Assembly (NCBI RefSeq): GCF_002356315.1
Contig: NZ_AP018164.1
Coordinates: forward strand, 1,054,001 to 1,118,000
Direction: 5' to 3'
Length of the DNA stretch: 64,000 nt
Origin: Mycobacterium shigaense
Lineage (GTDB): Bacteria > Actinomycetota > Actinomycetes > Mycobacteriales > Mycobacteriaceae
Under the pieces are notes generated by a model that did not search any database, had not been told where the DNA came from, and worked only from the letters and a program-made list of their open reading frames with translations. The position numbers were made by a program, and so were the translations under genes. How positions within the stretch are numbered: position 1 is the first letter of the stretch; each line of letters starts with the position of its first letter. Below, in pieces: positions 41,394 to 50,701 of the stretch.

Positions 41394-42989
41394 GTGGCGT
41401 CTTCTCGTGCCGGCTCCCGAGTGCTGGCGATTTGGTGCATGGACTGGCCGGCGGTCGCGGCGGCGGCGGCCGCCGGCCTGGCCGCGACGGCCCCGGTCGC
41501 GGTCACGCTGGCCAACCGGGTGATCGCCTGCTCGTCGGCGGCCCGGGCGGCGGGAGTACGGCGAGGGCTGCGCCGCCGGGAGGCGGCGGCCCGTTGCCCG
41601 CAATTGCATGTCGTCACCGCCGACGCCGACCGCGATGCCCGCTTCTTCGAAGGGGTCATCGCGGCGGTCGACGATTTGGTGCCCCGCGCCGAGGTGCTGC
41701 GGCCCGGGCTCCTGGTGTTGCCGGTGCGCGGGGCGGCCCGCTTTTTCGGGTCCGAGGGCTGCGCCGCCGAGCGGCTGATCGACGCGGTGGCGGTGAGTTC
41801 GGTGGCCGGCGCCGAATGCCAGGCCGGGATCGCCGACCAGTTGTCCACCGCGGTCTTCGCCGCGCGCGCAGGCCGCATCATCGAGCCGGGCGGCGACGCA
41901 CCATTTCTGTCGGTGCTGTCGATCCGGCAGCTGGCCACCGAGCCGAGCCTGTCCGGTCCGGGGCGGGAAGAGCTGACAGATCTGTTGTGGCGGATGGGGA
42001 TTCGCACCATCGGCCAGTTCGCCGCGCTATCGGCAACCGACGTGGCCTCCCGGTTCGGCGCCGACGGGGTGACCGCGCACCGGTTGGCCCGCGGCGAGCC
42101 CGAGCGGGGACCGTCCGGGCGGGAGCCGCCGGCCGAACTCGAGGCCGTGCTGGACTGCGATCCGCCGATCGACCGGGTCGATGCCGCGGCATTCGCCGGG
42201 CGCTCGCTTGCCGGCACGCTGCATCAGATGCTGATGTCCACCGGGGTCGGCTGCACCCGGCTGGCCATCCACGCCGTCACCGCCAACGGTGAAGAGCGCA
42301 GCCGGGTGTGGCGCTGTGCCGAACCGTTGACCGAGGAGGCCACCGCCGACCGGGTGCGCTGGCAACTGGATGGCTGGCTGAGCAATCGGACCAGTCAGGA
42401 TCGGCCCACCGGGCCGGTGACGCGGCTGCGGCTGCAGGCGGTGGAGGTGGTGTCCGCCGAGGCGTTGCAGTTGCCACTGTGGGGCGGCCTAGGGGAGGAG
42501 GACAGGCTTCGGGCCCGCCGGGCGTTGGTTCGGGTGCAGGGCCTGCTCGGCCCGGAGGCGGTGCAGGTGCCGGTGTTGTCCGGTGGTCGCGGGCCGGCCG
42601 AGCGCATCACGCTGACCCCGCTGGGTGACGAGCCGGTGCCGCACGCCGACCCGAGTCTGCCGTGGCCCGGTCGACTGCCCGAGCCCTCGCCCACGGTGTT
42701 GCTCGATGATCCGGTGGAATTACTTGATGCCCAAGGCAATCCGGTGCGGGTGACCAGCCGCGGGATGTTCTCAGCCGACCCGGCGCGCCTGGTCGCCCGC
42801 GGCCAGGACGACCCGCTGCGCTGGTGGGCCGGTCCGTGGCCGGTCGACGAGCGGTGGTGGGATGACCGGCCCGTGGCCGGTCAAGGGGGGAGTCGCACCG
42901 CGCGCGCCCAGGTGCTGCTGGAGGGCGAACGCGCGCTGCTGCTGTGCTATCGGCAAAGGAGGTGGTATTTGGAAGGAAGCTACGAATAG
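41394..42989 (+). CDS. imuB: ImuB, catalytically dead Y-family polymerase adaptor
   Basis: 531 residues related to Y-family polymerases. The position of the first catalytic acid is replaced (VLAIWCMDW), so no polymerase activity is expected, as for other ImuB proteins. A beta-clamp binding motif QLPLWG is visible at about residues 359-364. The C-terminal third is the flexible ImuB tail that contacts ImuA' and DnaE2. GTG 41394, 5 bases after the imuA' stop, is preferred over ATG 41346 inside imuA'. Confidence 0.93.
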   Translation: MASSRAGSRVLAIWCMDWPAVAAAAAAGLAATAPVAVTLANRVIACSSAARAAGVRRGLRRREAAARCPQLHVVTADADRDARFFEGVIAAVDDLVPRAEVLRPGLLVLPVRGAARFFGSEGCAAERLIDAVAVSSVAGAECQAGIADQLSTAVFAARAGRIIEPGGDAPFLSVLSIRQLATEPSLSGPGREELTDLLWRMGIRTIGQFAALSATDVASRFGADGVTAHRLARGEPERGPSGREPPAELEAVLDCDPPIDRVDAAAFAGRSLAGTLHQMLMSTGVGCTRLAIHAVTANGEERSRVWRCAEPLTEEATADRVRWQLDGWLSNRTSQDRPTGPVTRLRLQAVEVVSAEALQLPLWGGLGEEDRLRARRALVRVQGLLGPEAVQVPVLSGGRGPAERITLTPLGDEPVPHADPSLPWPGRLPEPSPTVLLDDPVELLDAQGNPVRVTSRGMFSADPARLVARGQDDPLRWWAGPWPVDERWWDDRPVAGQGGSRTARAQVLLEGERALLLCYRQRRWYLEGSYE

Positions 42990-43027
42990 CCTTGCGCTCT
43001 AGCGTGTTTCGACCAGTGCCGCTGCCG

Positions 43028-44281
43028 TCAGTAGCGACCGAAGGCGATCGCCACATTGTGACCGCCGAAGCCGAACGAGTTGTTGAGGGCGTACGCGTAG
43101 TTCCCGGGCCGTGGCTTGCCGGCCACCACGTCCAGGTCGATCTCCGGGTCGAGGTTTTCCAGGTTCAGGGTCGGGGGGATCACTTGATCGCGCAACGCGA
43201 GCACGGTCAGGATCGACTCCACCGCGCCGACGGCCCCCACCGAGTGGCCCAGCGCGGATTTGGGCGCGTAGACCGCCGGGATCTTGTTGCCGAGCGCCCG
43301 GTTGATGGCCTTGGACTCGGCCAGGTCGCCGACCTGAGTGCCGGTGGCGTGGGCGTTGACGTGGTCGATGTCGTTGGGCGTCAGGCCCGCCAGCTGGATC
43401 GCGCGGGTCATCGCGTGTCCGGCGCGCTCGCCGTTGGGGTCCGGTGCCACCATGTGGAAGCCGTCCGAGGTGATGCTGGCGCCCATGATGCGGGCCAAGA
43501 TGTTGGCGCCGCGGGCCTTGGCGTGCTCTTCGGTCTCGATCGTCATCAGCGCCCCGGCCTCGCCGAACACGAAGCCGGTCCGGTCCCTGTCGAACGGGCG
43601 GCACGCCCCGGCCGGGTCGTCGTTCTTGGTCGACAGGACGATCCGCATCTGCGCGAATGCCGCGATCGCCACTGCCTCGATCTTGACCTCGACGCCGCCG
43701 CAAACGGCGATGTCGGCTTCGCCCAGCACGATCTGCTGCCAGGCCCGGGCGATGCCCTCCGAACCGGACGCGCAGGCGGACACCGATGTCAGCACGCCCG
43801 CCTTGGCGCGCCGTTCCAGCCCGATCGCCGCGGCCGGGCCGTCGGGCATGTACTTCGCCACCGCGAGCGGGGAGACCGCCTTTGGCCCCAGCGCACGCAG
43901 GTCGTCGTAGCTGAACACGATTTGCTCGGCCGAGCCGAGGCCGGTGCCGATGGACACCAACAACCGGTTGGGATCGACCTCGGGCGAACCGGCGTTCTCC
44001 CAAACCCGGCGGCTCAAGATGGCGGACATCTTCTGTAGCCAACCCATTCGGTGCCGCTCGGCGCGCGTCAGCCCCTGGTCGAAGTCCTCGTGCAGGTGCC
44101 CGCCGATGCGCACCGGCAGGTCATAGTGATCGATGAACGTGTCGTCGAGGGTGCGGATTCCACTTTGGCTGTCCAGCAACAACTTCCACGTAGTCTCGGC
44201 GTCGGTGGCCAGCGCGGTCGTCGTGGCGACGCCAGTGACCACAACATTCGGCAGCGCTTTCCCCGTGACCAGCTTCGTCAT
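43028..44281 (-). CDS. Beta-ketoacyl-ACP synthase, KasB-like paralogue
   Basis: 417 residues, very like mycobacterial KasB along the whole length, including the N-terminal [14 protein letters not shown]. The catalytic triad is present: Cys in VSACASGSE, His in VNAHATGT and His in SALGHSVGA, plus [14 protein letters not shown] at the end. KasA/KasB elongate meromycolate chains in FAS-II. Here the gene stands alone between imuB and iunH, with no acpM, kasA or accD6 nearby, and has no counterpart at this place in H37Rv. The start ATG 44281 is preceded by AAAGGAC. It is probably a recent duplicate with a special or conditional elongation role. Confidence 0.9.
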   Translation of the reverse strand: MTKLVTGKALPNVVVTGVATTTALATDAETTWKLLLDSQSGIRTLDDTFIDHYDLPVRIGGHLHEDFDQGLTRAERHRMGWLQKMSAILSRRVWENAGSPEVDPNRLLVSIGTGLGSAEQIVFSYDDLRALGPKAVSPLAVAKYMPDGPAAAIGLERRAKAGVLTSVSACASGSEGIARAWQQIVLGEADIAVCGGVEVKIEAVAIAAFAQMRIVLSTKNDDPAGACRPFDRDRTGFVFGEAGALMTIETEEHAKARGANILARIMGASITSDGFHMVAPDPNGERAGHAMTRAIQLAGLTPNDIDHVNAHATGTQVGDLAESKAINRALGNKIPAVYAPKSALGHSVGAVGAVESILTVLALRDQVIPPTLNLENLDPEIDLDVVAGKPRPGNYAYALNNSFGFGGHNVAIAFGRY

Positions 44282-44351
44282 TGCGCAGGTCCTTTCGTAC
44301 TGGCTGACGTAACCCCGCACCCCATAGGCAACTATTGCACAGGCGCCGAGG

Positions 44352-45377
44352 TCACCAGGCCAGCCGCCGCGCGAACGGTCCAACTCGCTCGATGAACCGG
44401 TCGAAGAAGTCCGCCTGATCGACACTGACGCCGATGTGCGCATTGGGTCCTCGCCGACCCGACCAGTCGGTGACGGTCATGCCGCGGGTCAGCGTGCCCG
44501 CGAGCTCGACCTCCACCATGGCCGGGCGCGTCACGACGAGCTCCGGATCCAGCGCGACCGCGGCCGCCAACGGATCGTGCAGATGCGCGAGATACCCGTG
44601 CCCGTTGTCGTGGTAGCCCTCCAGGTAGAACCGGGTCGCGTCCTCGATCACCCGGATCAGCGGATTGTCGGCCGTCGACCGGGTGCCGCGCTCGTCGTGC
44701 CCGCTCAATGGCGTGGTCATCGACCCCGCGGCGGCCGCCAGTCTCGTCAGGATTTCCGGTGTCAGCTCGACGGTACGGGTCAGGTTCAGTCCGCATAGGA
44801 TCGGCAACTGTTGCGGCTCAGAGACTTTCACAGGCCAGGCGGTGAGCACCTCGTGGGCGGCCTCGGGGTCGACGCTGATATTCCACTCGGCCACCGCGGT
44901 GGTGTTGCCCCGGTGGTCGTAGGAGCCGCCCATGATCACCAGCCGGCGCAACAGCGTCGGCAGTTCGGGTTCGGCGCGCAACGCCAGCGCCAGGTTGGTC
45001 AGCGGGCCGGTTGCGACGCCGATCAGTTCGCCCGGAAAGCGGTGCGCCGCCTGCACCCACGCCGTCGCGGAGTCGTAGCTGGTGAGCCGGCCGGTGGTGG
45101 GCGGCAGCTCGGCATAGCCCAGCCCCCGGGGGCCGTGCACCCGCGACGGCGGACACAGCGGCCCGCTGAGGGTGTCCTCGGAACCCTTCGACACCGGGAT
45201 GTCGCCGCGCGCACACAGGCCGAGAAGCCCGAGGTTGTTTTCGCAAACCTGTTGTACCGCAACATTTCCACTCGTCGAGGCGATACCGACCAGATCGGTG
45301 CCGGGGCTGGCCAACAGGTAGATGATGGCCAGCGCATCGTCGACGCCGGTGTCGACGTCCAGGAAGACGGGGTTCAC
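44352..45377 (-). CDS. iunH: Inosine-uridine preferring nucleoside hydrolase IunH
   Basis: 341 residues with the calcium-binding N-terminal DVDTGVDDA and later [12 protein letters not shown] and [13 protein letters not shown] motifs. It splits purine and pyrimidine ribonucleosides to base and ribose for salvage. Orthologue of Rv3393 by position (next to imuB in M. tuberculosis; here the KasB-like gene intervenes). Followed upstream by a VOC gene 21 bases away on the same strand. Confidence 0.92.
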   Translation of the reverse strand: MNPVFLDVDTGVDDALAIIYLLASPGTDLVGIASTSGNVAVQQVCENNLGLLGLCARGDIPVSKGSEDTLSGPLCPPSRVHGPRGLGYAELPPTTGRLTSYDSATAWVQAAHRFPGELIGVATGPLTNLALALRAEPELPTLLRRLVIMGGSYDHRGNTTAVAEWNISVDPEAAHEVLTAWPVKVSEPQQLPILCGLNLTRTVELTPEILTRLAAAAGSMTTPLSGHDERGTRSTADNPLIRVIEDATRFYLEGYHDNGHGYLAHLHDPLAAAVALDPELVVTRPAMVEVELAGTLTRGMTVTDWSGRRGPNAHIGVSVDQADFFDRFIERVGPFARRLAW

Positions 45378-45398
45378 CGAGGGAACGATACCCGGGAG

Positions 45399-45827
45399 CT
45401 AAGGGCCGACGACCCGTGTCGTCACCTCCTGGACCAGCCATCGATTGCCGTCGGGATCGGTGAAGGAGAAGTACGACTGGTAACTGGTGTGCTCAGGGTC
45501 GGGTCCGGGCAGCCGCGCCTCCTGCGGGAACGGGACGCCGTGCCAGATGGCGCTCGTTTCGATGCCACGACTGACGAAATCCGCGCGAGCTGATTCGATT
45601 TCGGAGACGGTCAGCACTCCCTGGGCCGAACCGGGTGCTGCCGGCGTGATTCCCGTGCCGAACGTGATCGAGCAGGCCGAGCCCGGGGGCGTGAACTGGA
45701 CGATTCGGACGTCGTCCCCGGGCGCGACGTCGGTGTCGAGTCGCCACCCCAGACTCTGGTAGAACCGCTTGGACCGCTCGACGTCGGATACCGGGACGAC
45801 GTGGACCTCGAGGTGCATGTCGACCAT
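45399..45827 (-). CDS. VOC/glyoxalase-family protein
   Basis: 142 residues with paired beta-alpha-beta-beta-beta modules: HVVPVSDVERSKRFYQSLGW in the first and FSFTDPDGNRWLVQEV in the second, typical of the vicinal oxygen chelate fold. Metal ligands His (near residue 9) and Glu (near the end) fit a metal enzyme. The substrate is unknown; relatives act in dioxygenation, glyoxal or antibiotic detoxification. It occupies the interval where M. tuberculosis has cmaA1. Confidence 0.82.
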   Translation of the reverse strand: MVDMHLEVHVVPVSDVERSKRFYQSLGWRLDTDVAPGDDVRIVQFTPPGSACSITFGTGITPAAPGSAQGVLTVSEIESARADFVSRGIETSAIWHGVPFPQEARLPGPDPEHTSYQSYFSFTDPDGNRWLVQEVTTRVVGP

Positions 45828-45841
45828 GCCGACCTCCCTTT

Positions 45842-47845
45842 CTACCAGTGCACTCCGGGCACCCGACGGATCGCTTTGCGGACGGGCCGCGGAACCCCGA
45901 TGCCCCGGGCAGCCTTGCGGACGGGATGACTCGGCTTACGTTGCGCCGGAGCCGGGTTCGGCTCGATGGGCGAAAGCCCGCGCGCGGCAGCCGAATCGGG
46001 GTAGCCCAGATAGACCTGGTGCAGGATGCGCCGCGAGGTCGCGGGCACGAAATAGTTGCCGATTTCGGCGAGCGTGCCCAGCGGGGTGTCGATGCGGGCC
46101 GGCTTCTCGATCAGGCCGCGCACCACCATCGCCGCGGCGCGCTCCGGACTGATCGGCGACACCGGGTTGAGCCGCTGCGAGGGCACGATCATCGGTGTCT
46201 TGACCAGTGGCATGTGGATGTTGGTGAACGTGATGTGGTCGGACAGCGTTTCGGCGGCGACGACGTCGGAGAACGCGTCCAGCGCCGCCTTGGTCGGCAG
46301 ATACGAGCTGTACTGCGGATTGCGGGCCAGTACCCCGGCGCTGGAGACGTTGACGACGTGGCCGAACCGGCGCTCGCGCCAGTGCGGCAGCAGCGCCAGC
46401 ACCATCCGCACCGCGCCGAAGTAGTTGACCGCCATCACCCGCTCGTAGTCGTGCAGCCGGTCGGTGGAATTGACCACCGAGCGGCGGATCGACCGGCCGG
46501 CGTTGTTCACCAGGTAATCGACGTGGCCGAAGCGCCCCAGGATGTCCTTGATGGTGTGCTCGACCGACACCGTGTCGGTGACGTCGCAGGTGAACGCGTG
46601 CGCCTGGCCGCCGTTCGCGCGGATCTCGGCGACCAGCTCGTCGAGCGCGGCGCCGTTGCGGGCCAGCGCGAACACCGTGGCGCCCCGTTCGGCGATCGCG
46701 ATCGCCGACGCGCGGCCGATACCGCTCGATGCGCCGGTGATGACGACGTGCCGGCGATGCAGCGGGCCTTGCGGGTCGTCGCGGCGCGCCCGATCGGGAT
46801 CCAGCTGCTCGGCCCAGTAGCGCCACAGCCGGGGCGCGTAGCCGGCGAACTCGGGAACTTCGATTCCGTTGCCGGACAACGCCTCCCGTGTCTGATCGCT
46901 GACGAACGTGGGCGCCAGGTCGACCAGGTCCAGCACCTCGGCCGGGATGCCCAGCTGGGTGGCGGTCATGTTGCGCAGCACCTTGACGCGCCCGCTCGCC
47001 TTGAGCACCGGGGTGGCCATCGATCGCGGCAGCGCCCCGCGCAGCGGCGGCAGGCCGGCCGCCTTCGCCACACCGCGGTAAATGCCGCGCAGCCCAATGC
47101 TTTTCGGTGCGGTCAGATGGAAGGCACGGCCGTCGGCGTCCGCGGTGTGCAGCAGCGCGACGAGCGCGTCGACGACGTAGTCGACCGGGACGATGTTGGT
47201 GCGACCGGTGTCGGGCAGCAGGATCGGGGTCAGCTTGGGCAGTCGAGCCAACGCCGACAATATCCCGAAGAAGTAGTACGGGCCGTCGATCTTGTCCATC
47301 TCACCCGTCCGCGAGTCGCCCACCACCACGGCCGGGCGGTAGATGCGGTAGCGCAGGCCGGGTGCCGACCGCAACAGCAACTCGGCCTCGAACTTCGTCC
47401 GGTGGTAGGGCGTCGGCAGCTGCTGTCCGACGTCGAAGTCGTCCTCGGTGTATTCGCCGGCGAAGTCGCCCGCCACGGCGATCGACGACACGTGGTGCAG
47501 CGTGGCATCCAGGCGCCGGGCCAGCGCGATGACGGCGCGGGTGCCCTCGACGTTGGCGGCCCGCTGTTCGGCCTCGCCGACGGTGATGTCGTAGATCGCC
47601 GCGCAGTGCACCACGTGATCGACCCGGCCCAGCTCGGCGAGCGTCTCGTCGCTCAGCTCGAGCTGCGGCAGCTCGCCGACCAGCGGTTTCGCCCGTTCAC
47701 CCCACCCGGCGGCAAGTCGTTCGAAGCGCCCCAGCGACCGGCGGCGGACCAGCACCCACACCTGGGCGTCCGGCCGCGTCTGAAGCAGGCGGGAAACGAC
47801 GCGCCGACCAATAAACCCGGTACCGCCGGTAACGACATAGCGCAT
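45842..47845 (-). CDS. acrA1: AcrA1, bifunctional fatty acyl-CoA reductase
   Basis: 667 residues made of two NAD(P)-binding domains. The N-terminal extended SDR has VVTGGTGFIGRRVV and YHRTK (residues ~1-370); the C-terminal classical SDR has VITGASSGIGRASAIAIAE, NNAG, a Ser in VNVSSAG and Tyr-x3-Lys in YLPTK (~390-620). The tail is basic and Pro-rich. Orthologue of Rv3391; enzymes of this type reduce acyl-CoA to alcohol via aldehyde for wax esters. ATG 47845; the frame is open further upstream but that region is lpqD in another frame. Confidence 0.92.
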   Translation of the reverse strand: MRYVVTGGTGFIGRRVVSRLLQTRPDAQVWVLVRRRSLGRFERLAAGWGERAKPLVGELPQLELSDETLAELGRVDHVVHCAAIYDITVGEAEQRAANVEGTRAVIALARRLDATLHHVSSIAVAGDFAGEYTEDDFDVGQQLPTPYHRTKFEAELLLRSAPGLRYRIYRPAVVVGDSRTGEMDKIDGPYYFFGILSALARLPKLTPILLPDTGRTNIVPVDYVVDALVALLHTADADGRAFHLTAPKSIGLRGIYRGVAKAAGLPPLRGALPRSMATPVLKASGRVKVLRNMTATQLGIPAEVLDLVDLAPTFVSDQTREALSGNGIEVPEFAGYAPRLWRYWAEQLDPDRARRDDPQGPLHRRHVVITGASSGIGRASAIAIAERGATVFALARNGAALDELVAEIRANGGQAHAFTCDVTDTVSVEHTIKDILGRFGHVDYLVNNAGRSIRRSVVNSTDRLHDYERVMAVNYFGAVRMVLALLPHWRERRFGHVVNVSSAGVLARNPQYSSYLPTKAALDAFSDVVAAETLSDHITFTNIHMPLVKTPMIVPSQRLNPVSPISPERAAAMVVRGLIEKPARIDTPLGTLAEIGNYFVPATSRRILHQVYLGYPDSAAARGLSPIEPNPAPAQRKPSHPVRKAARGIGVPRPVRKAIRRVPGVHW

Positions 47846-47859
47846 GGCGCCATGGTAGA

Positions 47860-48564
47860 TCAGCCCGAGAAGTTCCGGACTCCGTCCCAGTCCACGATCG
47901 TCCAGCCCGTGATCGGGTTCCCGGTGAGCACCACGCGCCCGATGTTGGGCAGCGGATGGGTGGTCAGCAGGCTGTCCTTGGCATTCTTCGCGTTCAGCAG
48001 CGTCCAGTACTCGATCGCGAATTTGTGCGAGAACACCACCGGATTGGATTGGCCGCTGTCGTACACCTTCCGCACTGCCCTGGTGAACTCGTCGTTGAAC
48101 TCCTTGCCGCTGACCGACCCGGGGATGCGGTCCTGCATGTCGCCGCGGATCCAGTCCGCCGGCGCCAGCAGGTAGGTCGACGGCTCGATCGACACCGGTT
48201 TGCCCTGGTACCAGCCCGCGCTGATCTCCTGGATGCCCTGCAGGACCTCCACCTGCTTGCCGAGCTCGCCGGCCAGCGGCGCGGCGGTCTGCTGGGTGCG
48301 CACCATCGTGGAGGCGTACACGCCGTCGAACTTGTTGTGGCCGGCCTGATGGGCGACCTCTTCGGCCTGTGTCTTGCCCTGCTGGCTCAGGCCAGGGCCC
48401 GGCACCGAGGTGTCGAGGGTGCCGCTCGCGTTCGCCTCCGACTCCGCGTGCCGGATGAACGTCAGCGTGATGCTGCGTGCCTGCGGCGATCCCCCACAGG
48501 CGCCGACTACCAGTACCGCGGTCAGCACCGCTGCCGCTTTGCCCCGGATGGTGCGCTTGCGCAT
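47860..48564 (-). CDS. lpqD: LpqD lipoprotein, histidine phosphatase superfamily
   Basis: 234 residues. Lipoprotein signal with lipobox VVGAC at about residues 20-24; then the phosphohistidine motif FIRHAESEAN, LSQQGKTQAEEVA, and the second His in VFSHKFAIEYW (SHK in place of the usual GH). Orthologue of Rv3390. Predicted cell-wall phosphatase; substrate unknown. It ends 14 bases before acrA1. Confidence 0.92.
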   Translation of the reverse strand: MRKRTIRGKAAAVLTAVLVVGACGGSPQARSITLTFIRHAESEANASGTLDTSVPGPGLSQQGKTQAEEVAHQAGHNKFDGVYASTMVRTQQTAAPLAGELGKQVEVLQGIQEISAGWYQGKPVSIEPSTYLLAPADWIRGDMQDRIPGSVSGKEFNDEFTRAVRKVYDSGQSNPVVFSHKFAIEYWTLLNAKNAKDSLLTTHPLPNIGRVVLTGNPITGWTIVDWDGVRNFSG

Positions 48565-48653
48565 GTCGATAGCCTGCCCTGCCGGCGGCCCCGGGGGAAG
48601 GGCTTGGGATGGTTGGGGGGACAAAAGCTGCAATCTGACGAGAGGAGACTCGG

Positions 48654-49529
48654 ATGGCGATCGACCCGAGCACGGTCGGCGCGGTGAGCGAACCGATGGA
48701 CTTCGAGTGGACCGACCGGGACACGCTGCTGTATGCCCTCGGCGTCGGCGCCGGCCTCGACGACCTGTCTTTCACCACCGAGAACAGCCACGACATCGCC
48801 CAGCAGGTGCTGCCCACCTACGCCGTGATCTGCTCTCCGGCGTTCGGCGCGGCCGGCAAGATCGGAAAATTCAACTGGGCCATGCTCTTACACGGGTCGC
48901 AGGGTGTCCGGCTGCACGCGCCGTTGCCGCCCGCCGGGAAGCTGTCGGTGGTCTCTGAGGTCACCGACATTCAGGACAAGGGCGAGGGCAAGAACGCGGT
49001 CGTGATGCTGCGCGGCCGCGGGACCGATCCGGACTCCGGCAAGCTGATCGCCGAGACCTCGACCACCTTCGTCGTCCGGGGCGCGGGCGGTTTCGGCGGG
49101 CAGCCGGGGCAGCGGCCGATCGCGCCGGAATTTCCGGATCGTGAGCCCGACGCCACGGTCGCGCTGCCCACTCGGGAGGACCAGGCGCTGATCTATCGGC
49201 TCTCCGGTGACCGCAACCCGCTGCACAGCGATCCGTGGTTCGCCCGGGAGCTGGCCGGATTCCCCAAGCCGATCCTGCACGGGCTGTGCTCCTACGGGGT
49301 GGCGGGTCGAGCGCTGGTCGCCGAGCTGGGCAAGGGCATCGCGGCCAACGTCACCTCGATCGCGGCGCGGTTCAGCTCGCCGGTGTTCCCCGGCGAGACG
49401 CTGACCACGCTGATCTGGCGGACCGGGCCGGGCAAGGCGGTGTTTCGCACGCAGGCTTCGGGCGCCGAGGGGGCCGAGGCCGGCCGGGTGGTGCTTGACG
49501 ACGGCGAGGTGGAATACGTCGAGGGCTAA
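48654..49529 (+). CDS. htdY: (3R)-hydroxyacyl-thioester dehydratase HtdY
   Basis: 291 residues, a double-hotdog MaoC-type hydratase. The hydratase 2 motif YRLSGDRNPLHSDP (residues ~182-195) supplies the catalytic Asp and His. It interconverts 2-enoyl and (3R)-hydroxyacyl thioesters. Orthologue of Rv3389c. ATG 48654 is preceded by GAGAGGAG. Its stop overlaps the otsB2 stop region by 4 bases, convergent. Confidence 0.93.
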   Translation: MAIDPSTVGAVSEPMDFEWTDRDTLLYALGVGAGLDDLSFTTENSHDIAQQVLPTYAVICSPAFGAAGKIGKFNWAMLLHGSQGVRLHAPLPPAGKLSVVSEVTDIQDKGEGKNAVVMLRGRGTDPDSGKLIAETSTTFVVRGAGGFGGQPGQRPIAPEFPDREPDATVALPTREDQALIYRLSGDRNPLHSDPWFARELAGFPKPILHGLCSYGVAGRALVAELGKGIAANVTSIAARFSSPVFPGETLTTLIWRTGPGKAVFRTQASGAEGAEAGRVVLDDGEVEYVEG

Positions 49530-50701
49530 GCCGGGGCGGCGAGTCGGCGAGCCAGCCGTTCGGTGAACTCGGCGGCCCGCGCCGGGTTGTCCAACGCGAA
49601 CCGCGCGGCGGTGGCTCGGTCGCCATCGTCGTTGTGCCGCACCAGGATTGGTATGCCGTCCTCGCGCACCGCGTCGAACGCGTCTTCGTCGGTGATGTCG
49701 TCGCCGAGATAGACCGGCGTCAGCGAGCCCGATCCGGCCCGGTGCAGATGGTCGATTACCCAGCGCAAAGTCTTGCCCTTGTCCCAGTCGATGTCGGGAC
49801 GCAGTTCGATGACCTCGCGCCCGGTGGTCACCCGCAGCGCGTCGCGCTGGCCCGCTGATCGGACCGCCGCCGCGACCTCGGCGACGTGATCGCGGGCGGC
49901 GTTGCGGTAGTGCACGGCGACGCCGAATCGTTTGTGCTCCACCACGACACCGGGAATCGACCCGAGCTGCTCGCGCAGCTGGGCGGCCGCCCGCTCGAGC
50001 ACGGGGATGGCCGCGGCCGCGGCGTCGTTTTGGTGATGCGTGCCGTCGGGGGCCGTCAGTTCGAAGCCGTGGCTGCCCGCATACCAGATGCCGGGCAGGC
50101 CGATGCGCGTGCGCACGTCGGCGAGGTCGCGCCCGGATAGCACGGCGACCGGACACCGCGCGGCCAACTCCTGCAACGCCTCGCCGGCGCCGGCGACCAG
50201 CCGAGCCGCGTCGGGGTCGTTGACGATGTCGGACAGGGTCCCGTCGAAGTCGAAGAACACCGCGGGTGACTCGACGGTCAGGTCGCCGCTGAGAGCCTGC
50301 AATGCGTCGGGCAGCTGCGACATCCGCCGGTCCCCGGTTCGCACGCCGACGTCGCGCACGTCGGCGACCACCGTGTCCGCGCCGCGCAGGGCGTCGGGAT
50401 CCCCGACCCCGATGACCAACGCGAATCCGCCGTTGCGCCCGGCCGCCACGCCCGCCGCGTCGTCGGCGACGACCACGGTGCGTCCCGCGCGCGTGCCCAG
50501 CCGCTCAACGGCCTGGCGAAGGCCCGCGGGGTTCGACGCGAACGTGGCGGCGCCGACGCCGATCTGCCGCAGTTGCCGGACCAACGCGGCCGCGGCATCC
50601 CCTACATGGTCTCCGAACAGCACCGCGTCATGGCGGCGTGGGTCGATGGTCGGCGGCTCCAACTCGGGCACGACCCACCTTCTCACGGGCGGCGACGCCA
50701 C
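49526..50701 (-). CDS. otsB2: Trehalose-6-phosphate phosphatase OtsB2
   Basis: 391 residues. An N-terminal helical/HAD-like domain (1-~140) precedes the catalytic HAD domain with nucleophile FDFDGTLSDI, VLSGRDLADV, GSHGFEL and the metal site YLGDDITDEDAF. It dephosphorylates trehalose 6-phosphate to trehalose; essential in M. tuberculosis. The start could be 50701 or GTG 50671; both overlap the end of the upstream acyltransferase gene (74 or 44 bases). Confidence 0.94.
   Translation of the reverse strand: MASPPVRRWVVPELEPPTIDPRRHDAVLFGDHVGDAAAALVRQLRQIGVGAATFASNPAGLRQAVERLGTRAGRTVVVADDAAGVAAGRNGGFALVIGVGDPDALRGADTVVADVRDVGVRTGDRRMSQLPDALQALSGDLTVESPAVFFDFDGTLSDIVNDPDAARLVAGAGEALQELAARCPVAVLSGRDLADVRTRIGLPGIWYAGSHGFELTAPDGTHHQNDAAAAAIPVLERAAAQLREQLGSIPGVVVEHKRFGVAVHYRNAARDHVAEVAAAVRSAGQRDALRVTTGREVIELRPDIDWDKGKTLRWVIDHLHRAGSGSLTPVYLGDDITDEDAFDAVREDGIPILVRHNDDGDRATAARFALDNPARAAEFTERLARRLAAPA

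Noticed and set aside
47845-48817. N-terminal extension of AcrA1 to 991 residues
   Set aside because: It runs through lpqD in another frame; MRYVVTGGTGFIG at 47845 is the natural start.
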